Source: Adiantum capillus-veneris (taxonomy: Eukaryota > Streptophyta > Polypodiopsida > Polypodiales > Pteridaceae). From it: a DNA stretch of 64,000 nucleotides. The DNA lies in contig CM043961.1 of NCBI GenBank assembly GCA_014529385.2, forward strand, positions 11,204,478-11,268,477, written 5' to 3'. This document shows positions 1 through 11,170 of the stretch, piece after piece (position 1 is the first letter of the stretch; each line of letters opens with the position of its first letter). The notes under the pieces were generated by a model. That model had not been told where the DNA came from and ran no database searches. It saw only the letters and a program-made list of their open reading frames with translations. The position numbers and the translations under genes are program-made.

Positions 1-273
1 TTACAATGATCAACAAACCAAGGTTGTGGTAGAAGAAGAGCATAAATTCGACCGGCAGAAATATCTTGAAAAGACGTTTCCCGAAGATCCCAATCAGACA
101 TGCGATCACCATCAGGCAAAGGTGTGACGGACAAGAAATCAAGCAACATGTTTTGAAGTTCTCTCCAAAACCGACGGTAATGCATGCCCAATCCAAAACG
201 GCAAGCGGCGAAGGGAAACTCAAAAGTATATTGAGCCTCATCGACCACATCCTCAACCAAACGAATGCCACGA

Positions 274-798
274 CTAGAGAGAAAGTAAGCCTGGCGAGGT
301 GAGCGGTCGACCAAAGTAAGAGAGAATGCCCGGCTCCAATGGAGACTCTCCAAACGAATCGAACCACTTTCCCGCTGAGGATTCCACGATAGATGAATCG
401 TAACCTCTTTCCAGGACGATACCAAAGTGGAAGCAAGAGGACATCCAGGAATGTGCCCTTCCATCTTGCCAAACACCACCTCCTAGATAGATGATTGCCA
501 ATGGCCAAATGAGGAAGTAGCAACATGCTGACCGAGGTAACATCAAAGTCCATGGCTGAATTTGTTGCGCAAGTGTAGGTAACAACATAGCTTTCCTAGC
601 AAGAACATGCTTGCACAAGTCCCAAGATATTAGACCACAAAGACGTTTAGGAGTGCAAAGCTTCTCCATCGACATCAAGCGCAAACCTTTTTTCTGAGCA
701 TGGGTCCGCCACAAATGGGACTTAATGTCCGACATAAGAGAATGAAGACAACAATGAGGCCAGTGCATTAATGGCAAAAAGAACTGAATATATGCCAT
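274..798 (-). pseudogene. LINE ORF2 C-terminal remnant
   Basis: This region is downstream of the RT and corresponds to 6189-6700 of the second LINE copy, with shared stretches such as ARKAMLLPTLAQQ, QPWTLM and KGLRLMSMEKLCT. Reading frames shift several times. No catalytic motif is expected here beyond a zinc-binding region further 3'. Confidence 0.55.
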
Positions 799-1029
799 CA
801 GGATACTCTGTACAATTTACAGACAAACATGTAACGGCCAGGTGGATAACTTCCAGTAATGCAATTTGACATTCAAACGTTGAGTAACCCAATCTACTTT
901 ATGAGAGTGAGTGACATTCCATCCAATTGAATAACCCAAATGCCTAGTAATTACATTTGGAGACACAATCTCACCTGGCCACAATAGACTATGCCAATCA
1001 CAAGAACGAAGAGGCAGAAGCTTTGATTT

Positions 1030-2554
1030 ATAAAACTTAACTCAATGCCAAACAATTCCAAGGCTTCCATAATCACTCCAACATCAGCCTGTTGATTACG
1101 AGGCATAAACAACAAGTCATCGGCATAAGCCTGGCCAATGAGGTGCGACCCGAGGGTAACCGTAAACCATGAAGACGCTCAATACAGGTCAGGTGATCAA
1201 GATGAATCAACAGGGAGTGAGTGCAATAGCATACAACATAGCACTGAGGGGACAACCCTGCCTGACCGAACAGCCAAGAGGCCAAGATTTTGTTAATTTG
1301 CCTTCCAAGATCCCCGAAGACGTACTACAAGCATACAAGAAATAAACTACATTGGCCAATTTAGGACCAAACCCTAGGCACCTCATCGTGGCAGCAATGA
1401 ACTTATGAAGTCCCACTGTACCATGTCAAAGGCCTTTTCAATATCAACTTGCAAGTTGCATCACCAAGACATCCTGCTGAGTATACTTAGCATACTCCAT
1501 GTCAATCGTAACATTGGCCAGATTGTCCATAATCTGACGACGTGGAATGAAACCATACTGAGCCTGATGGAGTCTTGCAAAAAGATGGTCCTTAATAAGG
1601 TGCACCAGCATCTTAGCAATATCTTGTAAACCATCGGCATCAAAGTAATAGGGCACCAGAGAGAGAATTGCTCGCAAAGCGCTTGCTTAGGCAACAATTT
1701 AAGTAAATCTTCTTTTTAAGAAAGAGGCAAATCCTGTTTCTCCCATGCTGCATTTATCATGAAAAGCAACGGTTGTTCAAGAGCGTCCCAGAAGGAGAGG
1801 AAAAATTCCATAGTAAGCCCACCCCAACCGGGAGACTGTCAATGGCCCAATGCAACAACGCACTATGCAATTCTGAATTAGTGAATGGTTCCTCAAGGCA
1901 TCATGCATCTTGCCGGGATATGATCTAATGAACAAAAGTAAGCATCAATTGACGCGCATGGCAAACAGCCGAAGATGCCTGAGAAGGAGCAGCAAACACC
2001 TGTCAATAATGCAAAACCATGACATCAGCAAGTTCCTGCTTGGAAGCAGTCCAAACACCTGAGGGAAGTATAACCCGCTTGATTGCTTGTAAGACCCTTG
2101 CATGATGCAAATGCTTAAAGAATTGCTTCGAAGCGCAGCCTTTATCCATAAAAGCATGTTGACGGGCACACGTCTGCCATTTAGGAATTTCCCGCTTATC
2201 ATTCTGCTGAATACACACACAAGCTTCACACAACTCCGAGATGTCGGAGTTGGACAAAGGCCACAAATCAGCCAATACTTGCCGTTGACAAGCTTGCTTC
2301 GTATCCTTGACATCCCCCCGAGTTCTCTGCATATAATGCTTGCCATGCTCATAAATAACACTTTGCACCCTCATAACAAAGCGATACCAAGCAGCATCAA
2401 GATCAAGATGCATGTGAGCAAGCAGAGAGGGAATAATATCATAAATCATGTCACAAAAAACCTCATGAGTGAGATGAGCAATGTTAACATGCAGCAAACG
2501 TTTCCTAGGCAGAGGCCGATCACAAAGAGAATGCCCAAAGCTCAAGTTCAACAA
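1030..2554 (-). pseudogene. LINE ORF2, linker and reverse transcriptase part
   Basis: The frame 2003-2554 is the endonuclease-RT linker. RT motifs then appear in broken frames: YGFIPRRQIMDNLANV (about 1500-1560), DIEKAFDMVQWDF (about 1400-1450), SVRQGCPLSAMLYAI (1207-1285) and an intact YADD (GQAYADDLLFMPRN, about 1085-1130). The catalytic aspartates are present, but frameshifts separate the blocks. RT would copy the element RNA at the nicked target. Confidence 0.8.
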
Positions 2555-3150
2555 AAAAGGGTAATGATCCGATAACTACAAGGTGTAATCCATGCTCACG
2601 TCACATACAAAATCCTCATATTGTTGCAAGTTAAGTAAATACCATCGATCCAACCGCGCTGGATAAGAAGAGTGAGCAACATGTTGAAAAGTAAACCCAG
2701 AGACATTTGGATGCAAATACCGCCATAGATCAATCATCTAAGTAGAAGCAAAGAGATTATTCCATTCTTGTCTTTCCGCAAGCAGCATTTGTAAATTTCC
2801 TGTGGTACTATCATCCATACCAGGGGTATTATTAAAATCACCGCAAAGAAATGCATTAGAAGTCCATGAGCGAGAAGAGATGTCTCGCCATAAGGCAGCC
2901 CTTTGCCCAGATGCTGTATGCGCATAAATGCCTCCAAATTCATATACTTGACCATTCAACAAGCATTGAACCACCATCCAGCAGCCCTGCAGATCATTGT
3001 ACAACAGAGCAGGCTGAAGCTCATGCTGAACCAGCATCAATAAACCCGAATAATCTTGTAAACCAGCATACGCAATCCAATAACCAGCAAAATAAGAACA
3101 CTGCCAGCAAAGTCATGTTGATTGTGTTCTTGCAAAACAACTACGCCTAC
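2550..3150 (-). pseudogene. LINE ORF2, APE-like endonuclease part
   Basis: Minus-strand reading gives the catalytic-glutamate stretch VVVLQEHN near 3140, the GDFN motif (LCGDFNNTPGMDD) near 2820-2860, a DRWYLLN segment and the SDH motif (SDHYPFLLN) near 2560. This is the usual order of an apurinic/apyrimidinic-type endonuclease in LINEs, which nicks the target to prime reverse transcription. Stops (for example at 2738-2740) and a frame change near 3040-3110 show decay. Confidence 0.75.
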
Positions 3151-3444
3151 CCTACATGTATGTACATAGTGCCAGGTCAATCTCCATTTATCAAGGTTGC
3201 ATAGCCCATGCACGTTGTATGAAATGCATTTAATGCGACTGTGTATCAGAAATCAGATATACAGCGGCAAGAAACACAGGGATCAAGTCGAGGTGCCCAT
3301 AGGGACATCTCCATCCACCACATATATACCATAACCCATGCTGAGTCAAAGCAAGAAACTTGTCCACAGAATCTACCTAAGAAGTGGAAGTCTCACCCAA
3401 AAGTACATTCTTATAAGAGTGCATCGCTTATTCCCAAGCATCAA

Positions 3445-4509
3445 TCAACGTGCGATTGTCATTGCAGGGAAGTTGCTAGAACGATACATTCTTATTTGGG
3501 TTAGCCAAAGTAGTGGAGTACAAATTTTCACTGTCTTTTTAGGCATTGCCCATGATCCAACATCACTTGACCCAACATTTTTGCCCTTCGCGGCATTCCC
3601 ATTCCCAACCTCAACAGACTGTGGATTCTTGTTTTTTCCTTTATCCATATTGGAAACCACCTTGACAGTAGAGGCTCCATTCAGTTTAGCTTCACCAACA
3701 GATTTGCCTATAGAGGCAGGGGTAGACGAAGGAACAGCTGAAAGAGGGGACTGTAAAACTGGTCCTGGACATTCAAATTGCATGTGACCAAATTTACCAC
3801 ATCAAAAACAGGAGTTTGCAAATTTGCCCCATTTGAGTTTAAAAGGACGCTTGCCCACCCATGGGTCCCACGAGTCCACCATAATACCATCAGGGGTATG
3901 CTTGTCCGTATCCCAAAGAATGCAAAACCTGTTGGTGTTTGCATCCAATTTCGAAGGGCAAATCACCTTACCAAGCTGAGCGGCCAACAGCGGAAGGAAA
4001 TGTCTCCACATGCGAGGGAAATCAACAATTTTCACCCACACATGACATTTGTGACGAATAAGACTTTGATAGTCCTTTGTGAGTGCCCACCGCAGAACAT
4101 GAGTCATCTGCGTGCCAAAAAAGAGGGAAGACATTTCTAGCAAAAGGTTTCTAACTTCAGTATCTGCCAATAAAACTTCGTAGAAACCACGAGCACCAAA
4201 ATAAACGCCTCGGATAGCCTAGCGTTTGAGAAGGAAGTCAACCCATTGTCCGACATCCTACACGATGGGCATTTTGCCCGGGAAAAACAAGATGACCGCA
4301 TTCATGGCATATTGCGCTACCGGATCCATAAGGTCCTGCATTGAAATATGCACCTCGAGGGCGAGTGCATGACCATTCCAAGCTTTCTGGGCCTCTTCGA
4401 AGTCTTCATACAAACAACTTTTGATTTCAGATGCAGTCTCCAAAACATTGTCCATGGCTTTACGACGCTTGAAAAACATTGTCCATGGCTTTACGACGCT
4501 AGAAAACAC
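3445..4509 (-). pseudogene. LINE ORF1 remnant: DUF4283-like domain plus CCHC knuckle
   Basis: One minus-strand frame can be followed from 4509 to 3445 through several in-frame stops (TAG at 4258-4260 and TGA at 3802-3804 among them). The middle part (3802-4170) has the hydrophobic/tryptophan pattern of plant LINE gag proteins (WVKIVDFP, then LGKVICPSKLDANTN). A CX2CX4HX4C knuckle follows at about 3765-3810 and ends GHMQFECP. The stop at 3802-3804 falls between the first two cysteines, where CGA to TGA would explain it. The tail is serine/proline/lysine-rich. In the family this protein binds the element's RNA. This copy cannot make it whole. Confidence 0.75.
4442..4500. repeat. 31 bp tandem duplication in LINE ORF1 start
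   Basis: Two near-identical units of about 31 bp, both containing CATTGTCCATGGCTTTACGA, lie back to back. They repeat the first codons of the LINE ORF1 frame. Confidence 0.85.
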
Positions 4510-4665
4510 ACAAGAACTCTGACATACAACAGCCAGAGACCACGGCCGAAGAAAAAACCCCAGACGGAATTTACGCTACAAAGGACTTTTTTTTTCCCTT
4601 TATAGCTATTTACAGAGACCTCATAAGTATATACATCTCCCACAGAGCGCATCCATCTGCAAAAT

Positions 4666-4743
4666 AACACTTCCTGGAAAACCGCACTAAAAAAGATTCA
4701 AAACAACACTTCCTGGAAAACCGCACTAAAAAAGATTCAAAAA
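4666..4743. repeat. 39 bp tandem repeat in LINE 5' leader
   Basis: Two copies of a 39 bp unit (each with CACTTCCTGGAAAACCGCAC) lie in the presumed 5' leader of LINE copy 1. Confidence 0.85.
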
Positions 4744-5244
4744 CTATGAAGAACACCTGTCACTACTGCACAAGATTCTGTACAAAAAAAACCCTGCACC
4801 TTGTATGCTAGCAGAGCAACTTCAAAAAAAAACAAGAAACTGTAACATCTATTGATGATTGACCCTAGACAGTAGCTAATCATTGAGCTGACAGAGTCTC
4901 CTACACGTTGTCTGCACCCAAACTCGCACAGTAAAGCCAGAGGAGGCAACGCCTAGAACAATCAGATGGCGCAGATGCAACTTGTCACCAAGCAACACAG
5001 CTCGTCACTATACAGCAGAACAACAGATGGGAAGACGCAGTTAGGGTTCGTGTCGGCAGGAAACCCACAACACGGGCTTGTTCGCGCTACAGAAAACCCT
5101 AGACGCAGAGGGTTGCGGGTGCACATAAAATTTTTCTCCTGTACAGTCCACACACACTCGCGAGGGCAAAACCGTTCAGCGATGGCAGGAAATTCGCACG
5201 ACAGAGCAGGACAGGAGATTGGCACGACAGTCCTCAAACAGACA

Positions 5245-5249
<5 letters not shown>

Positions 5250-5337
<88 letters not shown>
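5250..5337. repeat. (CT)n(CA)n compound microsatellite between two LINEs
   Basis: About 73 bp of pure CT is followed by a short CA run. On the coding (minus) strand it reads TTTACAA(TG)n(AG)n directly after the 3' end of LINE copy 2 and directly before the leader of LINE copy 1, so it behaves as the tail of copy 2. Long Ser-Leu and Arg-Glu reading frames here are artefacts of the repeat. Confidence 0.95.
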
Positions 5338-5340
5338 TTG

Positions 5341-7230
5341 TAAATGTTGAATTAATTTACAGATGGGAAACCTCAGCTTAAGGAAAACCCATCACAAAGA
5401 TCAAATACAAAGAACACAGAAGTGTTCTGAAAGGGGAAGGCATTAAAAGCACACATAGTAGAGTTGTAGGACATCCAAGGATATGTCCCCAATATCAAGT
5501 GCAAAATGTAAGGATTGCCCAAGTGAAATCCGGAACAGAGGAAAGGGATCCACATCTTGCTGATGGAATACGCGAAAGTTATGTTGGCGCCATAAGGACC
5601 ATAGCAACCAAAACCTGACTCAAGTAAAGAAGGCTGCAAAATAAGGAAGGGAATCTGAGAGAATGCCGAAGAGCCAAAAACGTCGGTTGAAAACCGCCGA
5701 TAAAAAATGGAGACGCATACACACGGATATGCAATCCAGGAAGGCCCTGGTAAAGTGACAATCCCAAAGCAGGTGTCTGATTGTCTCATCAGAGGCTGAA
5801 CATCTGGCACAACGAGTAGAGCTGATGTGGCGCGCACTAAGGAAGGTGCCAACAAGGAGCACACGTTGCTCGAGAGTCATTTATTGTAGTAAGAGCATTC
5901 CTCCACCATCAATCTGATTTTTGCAAAGACCATAATGTATTACAATGGTCAGCCAGCCAAGATCGAGGCAGGAGAGAAGCATAAACTTTGCGGGCAGAAA
6001 TGCCAACAAAAGGTGTATCCCATAAAGTCCAATCCAACATGCGGCATCCAACTACCAATGGTGGAGCGGGCAAGAAGTCAGCCACCATGCGCTCAAGCTC
6101 ACCCCAGAACTGACGATAATGCATGCCCAAGCCAAAGTGTGCAGCCGCCTGAGGATAACGAATCAAATTGCCATACATGTCGACCACATCATCCACCGTG
6201 CGCACGCCACGACAAGAAAGGAAGTAAGCCTGGCATGGCGACCGATCTACAAGAGTAAGAGCAAAAGCTCGGGTTCAATGAATACTTTCCAGGCGCAACG
6301 AATTCTCGTCTTGTGGTTGCCTGCCATTCCATGAAAGATGAGCCGTAACGGCTTTCCAAGCAACAACCAGGAATATGACCGATCATCTTGCCGAGCACAG
6401 TCTCCCAGAGTGACATTTGCCGATAACCAAAGGCGGAAGTGGTAACATGCTGACACGATGAAGCTATCATGAGAGTCCAAGGCTGGGATTGTTGTGCAAG
6501 GGTAGGCAATAACATGGCCTTCCTCGCAGATGATGGCGACGAAGGTCCAAAATATTTAATCCTCCAAAACGCTTCAGAGTGCAAAGCTTCTTCATTGAAA
6601 GTAAACGGAGCCCTTTCTTGAGGGAATTAGTGCGCCACAATTGAGATAAAATATTAGACATCAGCAATGAGAGGCGATGACAAGGCCAATGAAACAACGG
6701 GAAGAAAAACTAAACATAGGCCATCATAAAACATGCAATGGCCATGTGGACAGTTTCCAATACTACAATTTGACGTTGAGGCGTTGTATAACCCAAATCC
6801 ACTTGCTGGGTTGCAGCGACCTTCCATCCCATAGGGTACCCCAAGTAGTGGACCATGACATTCGGATCAAAAATACCCCCGGGCCATAGAAGACGGTGCC
6901 ATTCCCGTACGTTGAGAGGCGAAGAGTTTGGATTTTCGGAAATTAACTTTAAGGCCTGCCGCAAGCCCAAATGTATCCAATGCCTGCATGGTCATGTGCA
7001 TATTATCTTCATGATTGCGGGGCATAAATAACGAGTCATCAACATAAGCCTGCCCAAGAAAGTCATTTCAAGAGGTTCGTTGCAATCCGTAAAGATGACA
7101 AAGAGAAACCAAATGATCCAAATACATCAACAAGGGGTGGGTGGCAATGGCATACAGTAAGGCACTGAGGGGGCAACCTTGGCGGACAGAATACCCAAGT
7201 GGCCAAGGGTCAGTCAACTCCCCATCAAGA
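5341..7230 (-). mobile_element. L1-type plant LINE, copy 2, 5'-truncated
   Basis: Same family as copy 1, minus strand, ending 3' at the microsatellite. It keeps the RT motif SVRQGCPLSALLYAIA (7140-7200), a YVDD catalytic box (GQAYVDDSLFMPR, about 7020-7060), the C-terminal region, and a zinc-binding domain at 5620-5880. Homology to copy 1 is lost near 7230, just before the RT centre, which is a typical 5' truncation. Frames are broken throughout. Confidence 0.85.
5620..5880 (-). pseudogene. RT zinc-binding domain (zf-RVT-like) of LINE copy 2
   Basis: The minus-strand translation shows CARCSASDETIRHLLWDC, the C-X2-C...H-X4-C pattern and HLLWDC signature of the zinc-binding region that follows plant LINE reverse transcriptases. 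The surrounding frame is short and unsupported, so this is a remnant. Confidence 0.75.
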
Positions 7231-8229
7231 AGGCCTGAACACACACACATTGCCCGCACGCACGCACAACAAAGGAGGCTGATTTCTATCACTTGAAAAG
7301 TCCCTCAAAACGCCGAAATGATGCCAATCCAAAGGACAAGTACATCACTGATTATAAAGCAGGCCCGAAGGCTATAATTTGGAAACTGTAAAGAACTGGA
7401 AATAAGTAGCCACATGGCAATTGTAAAAACTGAAGGCCACGGTCAAAACCTCTCCTAGAGAGAGTAAAAAGATTAAAACGTGCCCTGGCAAGCTAAGTGG
7501 AGAGAGGATGACAGCAGCCTCTGAAAGATAGACACTTCCATCAAGAGTAAACTCCTCTAATGCAAATCAAAACAAGAACCATCAGAAGCCACCAACGGTG
7601 AAAAGAACAAAGAACATCTGCAATGGCAAGAGCTCAAACGTCGGCCATTGCCCACCAGCTAGTAGAACCTAATAGCAGCAAGCAATGTATAGATAGAAGA
7701 AAGAGAGCTGCCGGTGACAAAGACGAGGGAGAAGAGGCAATTGACATCACCAAGAGACTACAGGAGGATGCCACAAGCTTTGTAACAGAGCACTGCACTG
7801 GAGCCGACAAGGAGCTATCAACCAGCAAGGTAGAAACCAGTCCACTCACTGAAGGTGGCTCTTGAAGACCAGAGCTGCCCTTAGCCTCCTTCACTGTCTT
7901 CCTGAACTTCCCTCCCACAACAGCTTTGAAAACCTGATGTAGAAACCTCGAAGAGCGAGTCAAGGGCATAGAGGCAAATCAACAAACGTAAACTCAAATA
8001 AACCCAATGCAAAGTACACCAGGAATCAAACAAGGCAAGAACACAGGGGAAGATAACAACCAATAAGAAACCGAGAAAATAAAACAAAAGAAACATATAC
8101 TAAAAACAAACTTCACACACCTATGCACCCACCCAAACACACACACACACACACACCCCACAGTCAGTTGACAGATATGAAGAAAACGAAGCATGCAAAC
8201 CAACTCTACACACACACACACACACACGT
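7231..8229. other. No recognised gene; (CA)n tracts
   Basis: An 80-residue hydrophilic frame on the plus strand (7623-7865) and overlapping minus frames have no motif I recognise. Short (CA)n tracts lie at about 8138-8157 and 8208-8227. I see no supported gene here. Confidence 0.4.
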
Positions 8230-8896
8230 TGTAACAAACTGTTGACATGTCAAAGCCTAAAGAATGGAGCCAACTTACATATGTGGCCGAGGGGCCTAAA
8301 CAAAGTGATGACGTGGCTGCCCGAGAGCAGAAACCCTAACCCTAATTTCTGCCAAAAACCCTAGCTGCTGAAACCGTAATTCTGAAAACCCTAACCCTAA
8401 AACCTGCAAACCCTAATTCTGCTGCCAGAAACCCTAAAACTGCAAAAACCCTAACCCTAACCCTAACCCTAAGGGCAGCAGGGAGATTTCCGTGTTTTGC
8501 GCTGGCATGATGACGTGGCAAGCTGTACGGATTTCCGTGATTTACGCTGGCAGCTTTTTGGCTTTGCTTTTGGACCAGAAGCTTTTGAGTTTTGAAGGCT
8601 TTTCACTGTAACTGCTTTTCAGGCCAAGGGCCTTTAAATATGAGGTTAGGGCTCATTCTCTGGCATGCTTCCTGGAGAAGGTGTAGAGTCTGGAGTACCG
8701 GCTTATACTGTGTTGATGCAATATAAAGAAATACCGAAAGGGGTCCCAAGGTTTGGGGCCAATACTCTCTGTGGTGGAATTCCGCCACTCGGTGTCGTGT
8801 GTCGTCTCTCTCTGTTTCAGTTCAGTTTTTATTTGAAGTGCTTAAAGTTGTTCAGTCTTTTCTTTCCTATTGGCACATGGTGCCCGTCTTGTGACA
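8230..8896 (+). mobile_element. Solo-like LTR with telobox-rich U3
   Basis: It starts TGTAACAAACTGTTGAC and ends CTTGTGACA. It aligns in its last 170 bp, and in a TTTAAATATGAG TATA-like box (8631-8642), with the minus-strand LTR at 55187-55914. The block AAAGAAATACCGAAAGGGG (8725-8743) is shared with four other LTRs in the window. No primer-binding site follows and no polypurine tract precedes it; instead (CA)n lies on both sides. It is best read as a solo LTR of a gypsy-type element. Confidence 0.7.
8328..8472. repeat. Interrupted CCCTAA / telobox array inside LTR
   Basis: At least six AAACCCTA motifs occur, two of them extending into runs of CCCTAA (four in a row near 8450-8472), spaced by CTG/CAG-rich bases. 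The array is interrupted and lies inside a retroelement LTR, so it is not a chromosome end. Confidence 0.85.
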
Positions 8897-9335
8897 CACA
8901 CACACACATAGCAAACGAGGAATTGCAAGGTGAAAGAAAACAAAACAAGCAAAACAAAACAAAAGGCAAACAAAGAAAGAAAACCTACCTAGCAGCTCTT
9001 ACCATAGTTCCGTCAAGGCTAGAAACTATTACTCGAGTCTCCACGGATATCGACCCTCGCGACTCGATGTAGACTACTGTGCCTGCGGAGTTTGTTGCAC
9101 GCATGGTTGAAGCAAGATTGGGAATCCCCTCCAAGCGGTTTCCTCTACACTGCACAAGGAAGGCGGACGATGCTAATGCTCAAGATGTTTGGGCACCAAA
9201 AAGGGGCATGCGTTGCAAGGTACCTACAATTCTGTAAACCTTAAGCGACCACTGTAGTCGGAAGTATGGTGGTTGCTTATGGTGGGGAGTTGTTTGTCAC
9301 AGTGGAAAATCAACCCACTAGAGCCCACCACGTGC

Positions 9336-9337
<2 letters not shown>
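8897..9337. other. No recognised gene
   Basis: A short CA run, an A/C-rich stretch (8935-8990) and unremarkable sequence follow the LTR. It could be an internal leader of the element that owned the LTR, but no primer-binding site is visible at 8897. Confidence 0.35.
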
Positions 9338-9379
<42 letters not shown>

Positions 9380-10027
9380 AGGGCGAGCAGCTGGACTGAG
9401 GCGAGGACGAGCAGCCTGAGGCGAGGGCGAGCAGCTGGACTGAGGGCGAGGGCGAGCAGCCTGAGGGCGTAGACGAGGACGAGCAGCCTGAGGCGAACAG
9501 CTGGACCAGGGCGAGCAGCCTGACGAGGGCGAAGGCGAGTAGGCTGAGGCGAGCAGGCTGAGTCAAACCCTCTCGCGCTGCCTTGCTGGACGAAGGACGA
9601 GCTCGTCGCGCTGCCAACTTGCCGGTCGAAGGACGAGGGACGAGCTCTCTCTGCTGGACGAGGACGAGGGACGAGGGCGAGCTGCTGGTCGAAGGCGGGG
9701 CGAGCTGCTGGACCAGGTCGAGGGCGAATAGGTGGACCTGGTCGAGCTGCTGGTCCTGTGTCAAGAGGGCGAGCAGCTTGCCAAGGGCGAGGACAAGGGC
9801 CCTAACCTCTGAAGGACGAGGGCTAGCTGTGCCAAGGGCGAGAGCTAGCTGCCTACCAAGGGAGAGGGCTAGAAGAGCCAAGGGCGACCAGACGAGACCA
9901 GTGCCAGGGCGAGGACGAGAGCAGTCAAGTCAACCAGGACAAGGGCTAGGACTTGGTGACGAGGGCAACGCCAACCAGGGCGGAGGCCAGACCTCAGCTG
10001 GTGAGGGCCTTGACTCAGTGCTCGCTT
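9338..10027. repeat. (CT)n tract plus GC-rich GAGGGCGAGCAGC minisatellite
   Basis: About 40 bp of CT is followed by roughly 640 bp built from degenerate copies of a 12-16 bp core such as GAGGGCGAGCAGCTG or GACGAGGACGAG. Composition is far more GC-rich than the surroundings. Long frames on both strands (for example 9583-10035 plus and 9318-9881 minus) are repeat artefacts rather than genes. Confidence 0.8.
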
Positions 10028-10119
10028 CGGGTTAGGGTTTTGGACAGAATTAGGGTTTCTGATTTTAGGGTTAGGGTTTTGGGCAGAATTAGGGTTTTGA
10101 CACGTCAGCAGTTTGTTAC
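10028..10119 (-). mobile_element. 5' end fragment of telobox-type LTR, inverted
   Basis: On the minus strand it begins TGTAACAAACTGCTGACGTG, the start shared by the LTRs at 8230 and 55914, and continues into AAACCCTAA-type motifs. After about 90 bp the LTR gives way to the GC-rich minisatellite. Confidence 0.65.
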
Positions 10120-11103
10120 AAAACCACTATGAGAGGTTCTCCCAGAGTACCTGATATAGTGCTTTGACACTACCTACATAGGTACTTTTAGTACATAGTT
10201 ACTCTTGTAATATCTATAGCCAAGTAGGTACACAAATAAGTGTTTCTAGAACACCTTGCACTTCATTGTCAACGAACCTTATTTGAATTTTTAAATGTAG
10301 AGACGGTTGTACTTCAATGTGTAAGTTTCATGTGCATTGTGCATGTTGAGCTTTATTGGAAATTTTGAGAGAAGCCCCCGAAGATATATTTTTCTTTACG
10401 GTGCTTTGAGGACCTGAAATAATACTTTGTTCACAAGCTGAAGGACCGCTACACTTATTCGTGCATCTATAATGTTCAAATGATTTACTTGAAGGATGTA
10501 TTCAATCTCTTAAGGAGAGCCAAACCCCATGGTTCAGTATGTGCATGTAGGTGTTCAATATGCAGCCTGATAGTAACTACCAATGGTTGTTATAGCAACA
10601 ATACCAAGCTATGAGACTTAGGAGTCACTATTTCGTCCAAAGCCTACCAAGCCTACCAAGGCTCTGTATCATTCCCAACAATGTTTGACGAGAGAATGCA
10701 AGCAGTGTGGCACAAAGAAGTTGCAACTATGTTCGAAAGGTGTCAACGAATAATTCTCAAGCTACGAAAAAGGTCCTTGAGGACACTGTTTATGGTAACA
10801 ATGATGAAGGGCGTAGGGCAAAGAAATGCAAAGATGTTGCGAGCAAGCAAATGGATCATAAAGTTTTACATCCTTATTTAAACAGCACATGGAAACCTTT
10901 ATAAAACATTATTATTTTGCAAGATGGAAAGCTCAACAGTACAAAGAATGTTTTGACTTTTGAGCCTCCCAACTCATGTGGTAGTCTCCACCGACGACTT
11001 TGTTGATAACTGTCACAATCGGGAGCACATAGCAATAAAAAAATACATTCTGATAAATAGGATTTATCACTTATTACTGAAGCCAGAGGATATAGAGAGA
11101 AAT
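10120..11103. other. No recognised gene
   Basis: Two overlapping plus-strand frames of about 65 residues (10681-10904) show no motif I recognise. Nothing else is supported. Confidence 0.35.
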
Positions 11104-11130
11104 AGATATATATATATATATATATATATC

Positions 11131-11169
<39 letters not shown>

Positions 11170-11170
11170 T
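11104..11170. repeat. (TA)n(GA)n compound microsatellite
   Basis: About 45 bp of TA with a central interruption is followed by about 22 bp of GA. Confidence 0.95.

Larger units (their letters stand above)
1..5249 (-). mobile_element. L1-type plant LINE, copy 1 (3' end outside window)
   Basis: This is a non-LTR retrotransposon read on the minus strand. From high to low coordinate it shows a 5' leader (about 4510-5249), ORF1 remnants (about 3445-4509), an endonuclease (about 2550-3150), a linker, a reverse transcriptase (about 1030-1700) and the C-terminal region (1-1000). The order DUF4283-like gag, CCHC knuckle, APE endonuclease, RT is the known plant L1 layout. Position 1 aligns with about 5939 of the second copy, so roughly 600 bp of the 3' end lie outside the window. 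Every part carries stops or frameshifts, so it is an inactive copy. The 5' boundary is set where the (CT)n tract starts and is approximate. Confidence 0.85.

Noticed and set aside
4962-5343. Long Ser-Leu / Arg-Glu open frames over CT and GA tracts (also 9318, 14641, 41359, 51082, 57508, 58036, 63140)
   Set aside because: They are translations of dinucleotide repeats, open in several frames on both strands, with no flanking protein motif.
7623-7865. 80-codon hydrophilic frame as a gene
   Set aside because: No motif, no splice context, and it is flanked by retroelement debris; not enough to call.
8395-8472. Interstitial telomere or chromosome end
   Set aside because: The CCCTAA runs are short, interrupted and inside an LTR with recognised ends; related LTRs carry the same motifs.
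9583-10035. 150-codon Arg/Gly-rich frame as a protein gene
   Set aside because: It is built from the GC-rich minisatellite core and is mirrored by a long frame on the other strand.
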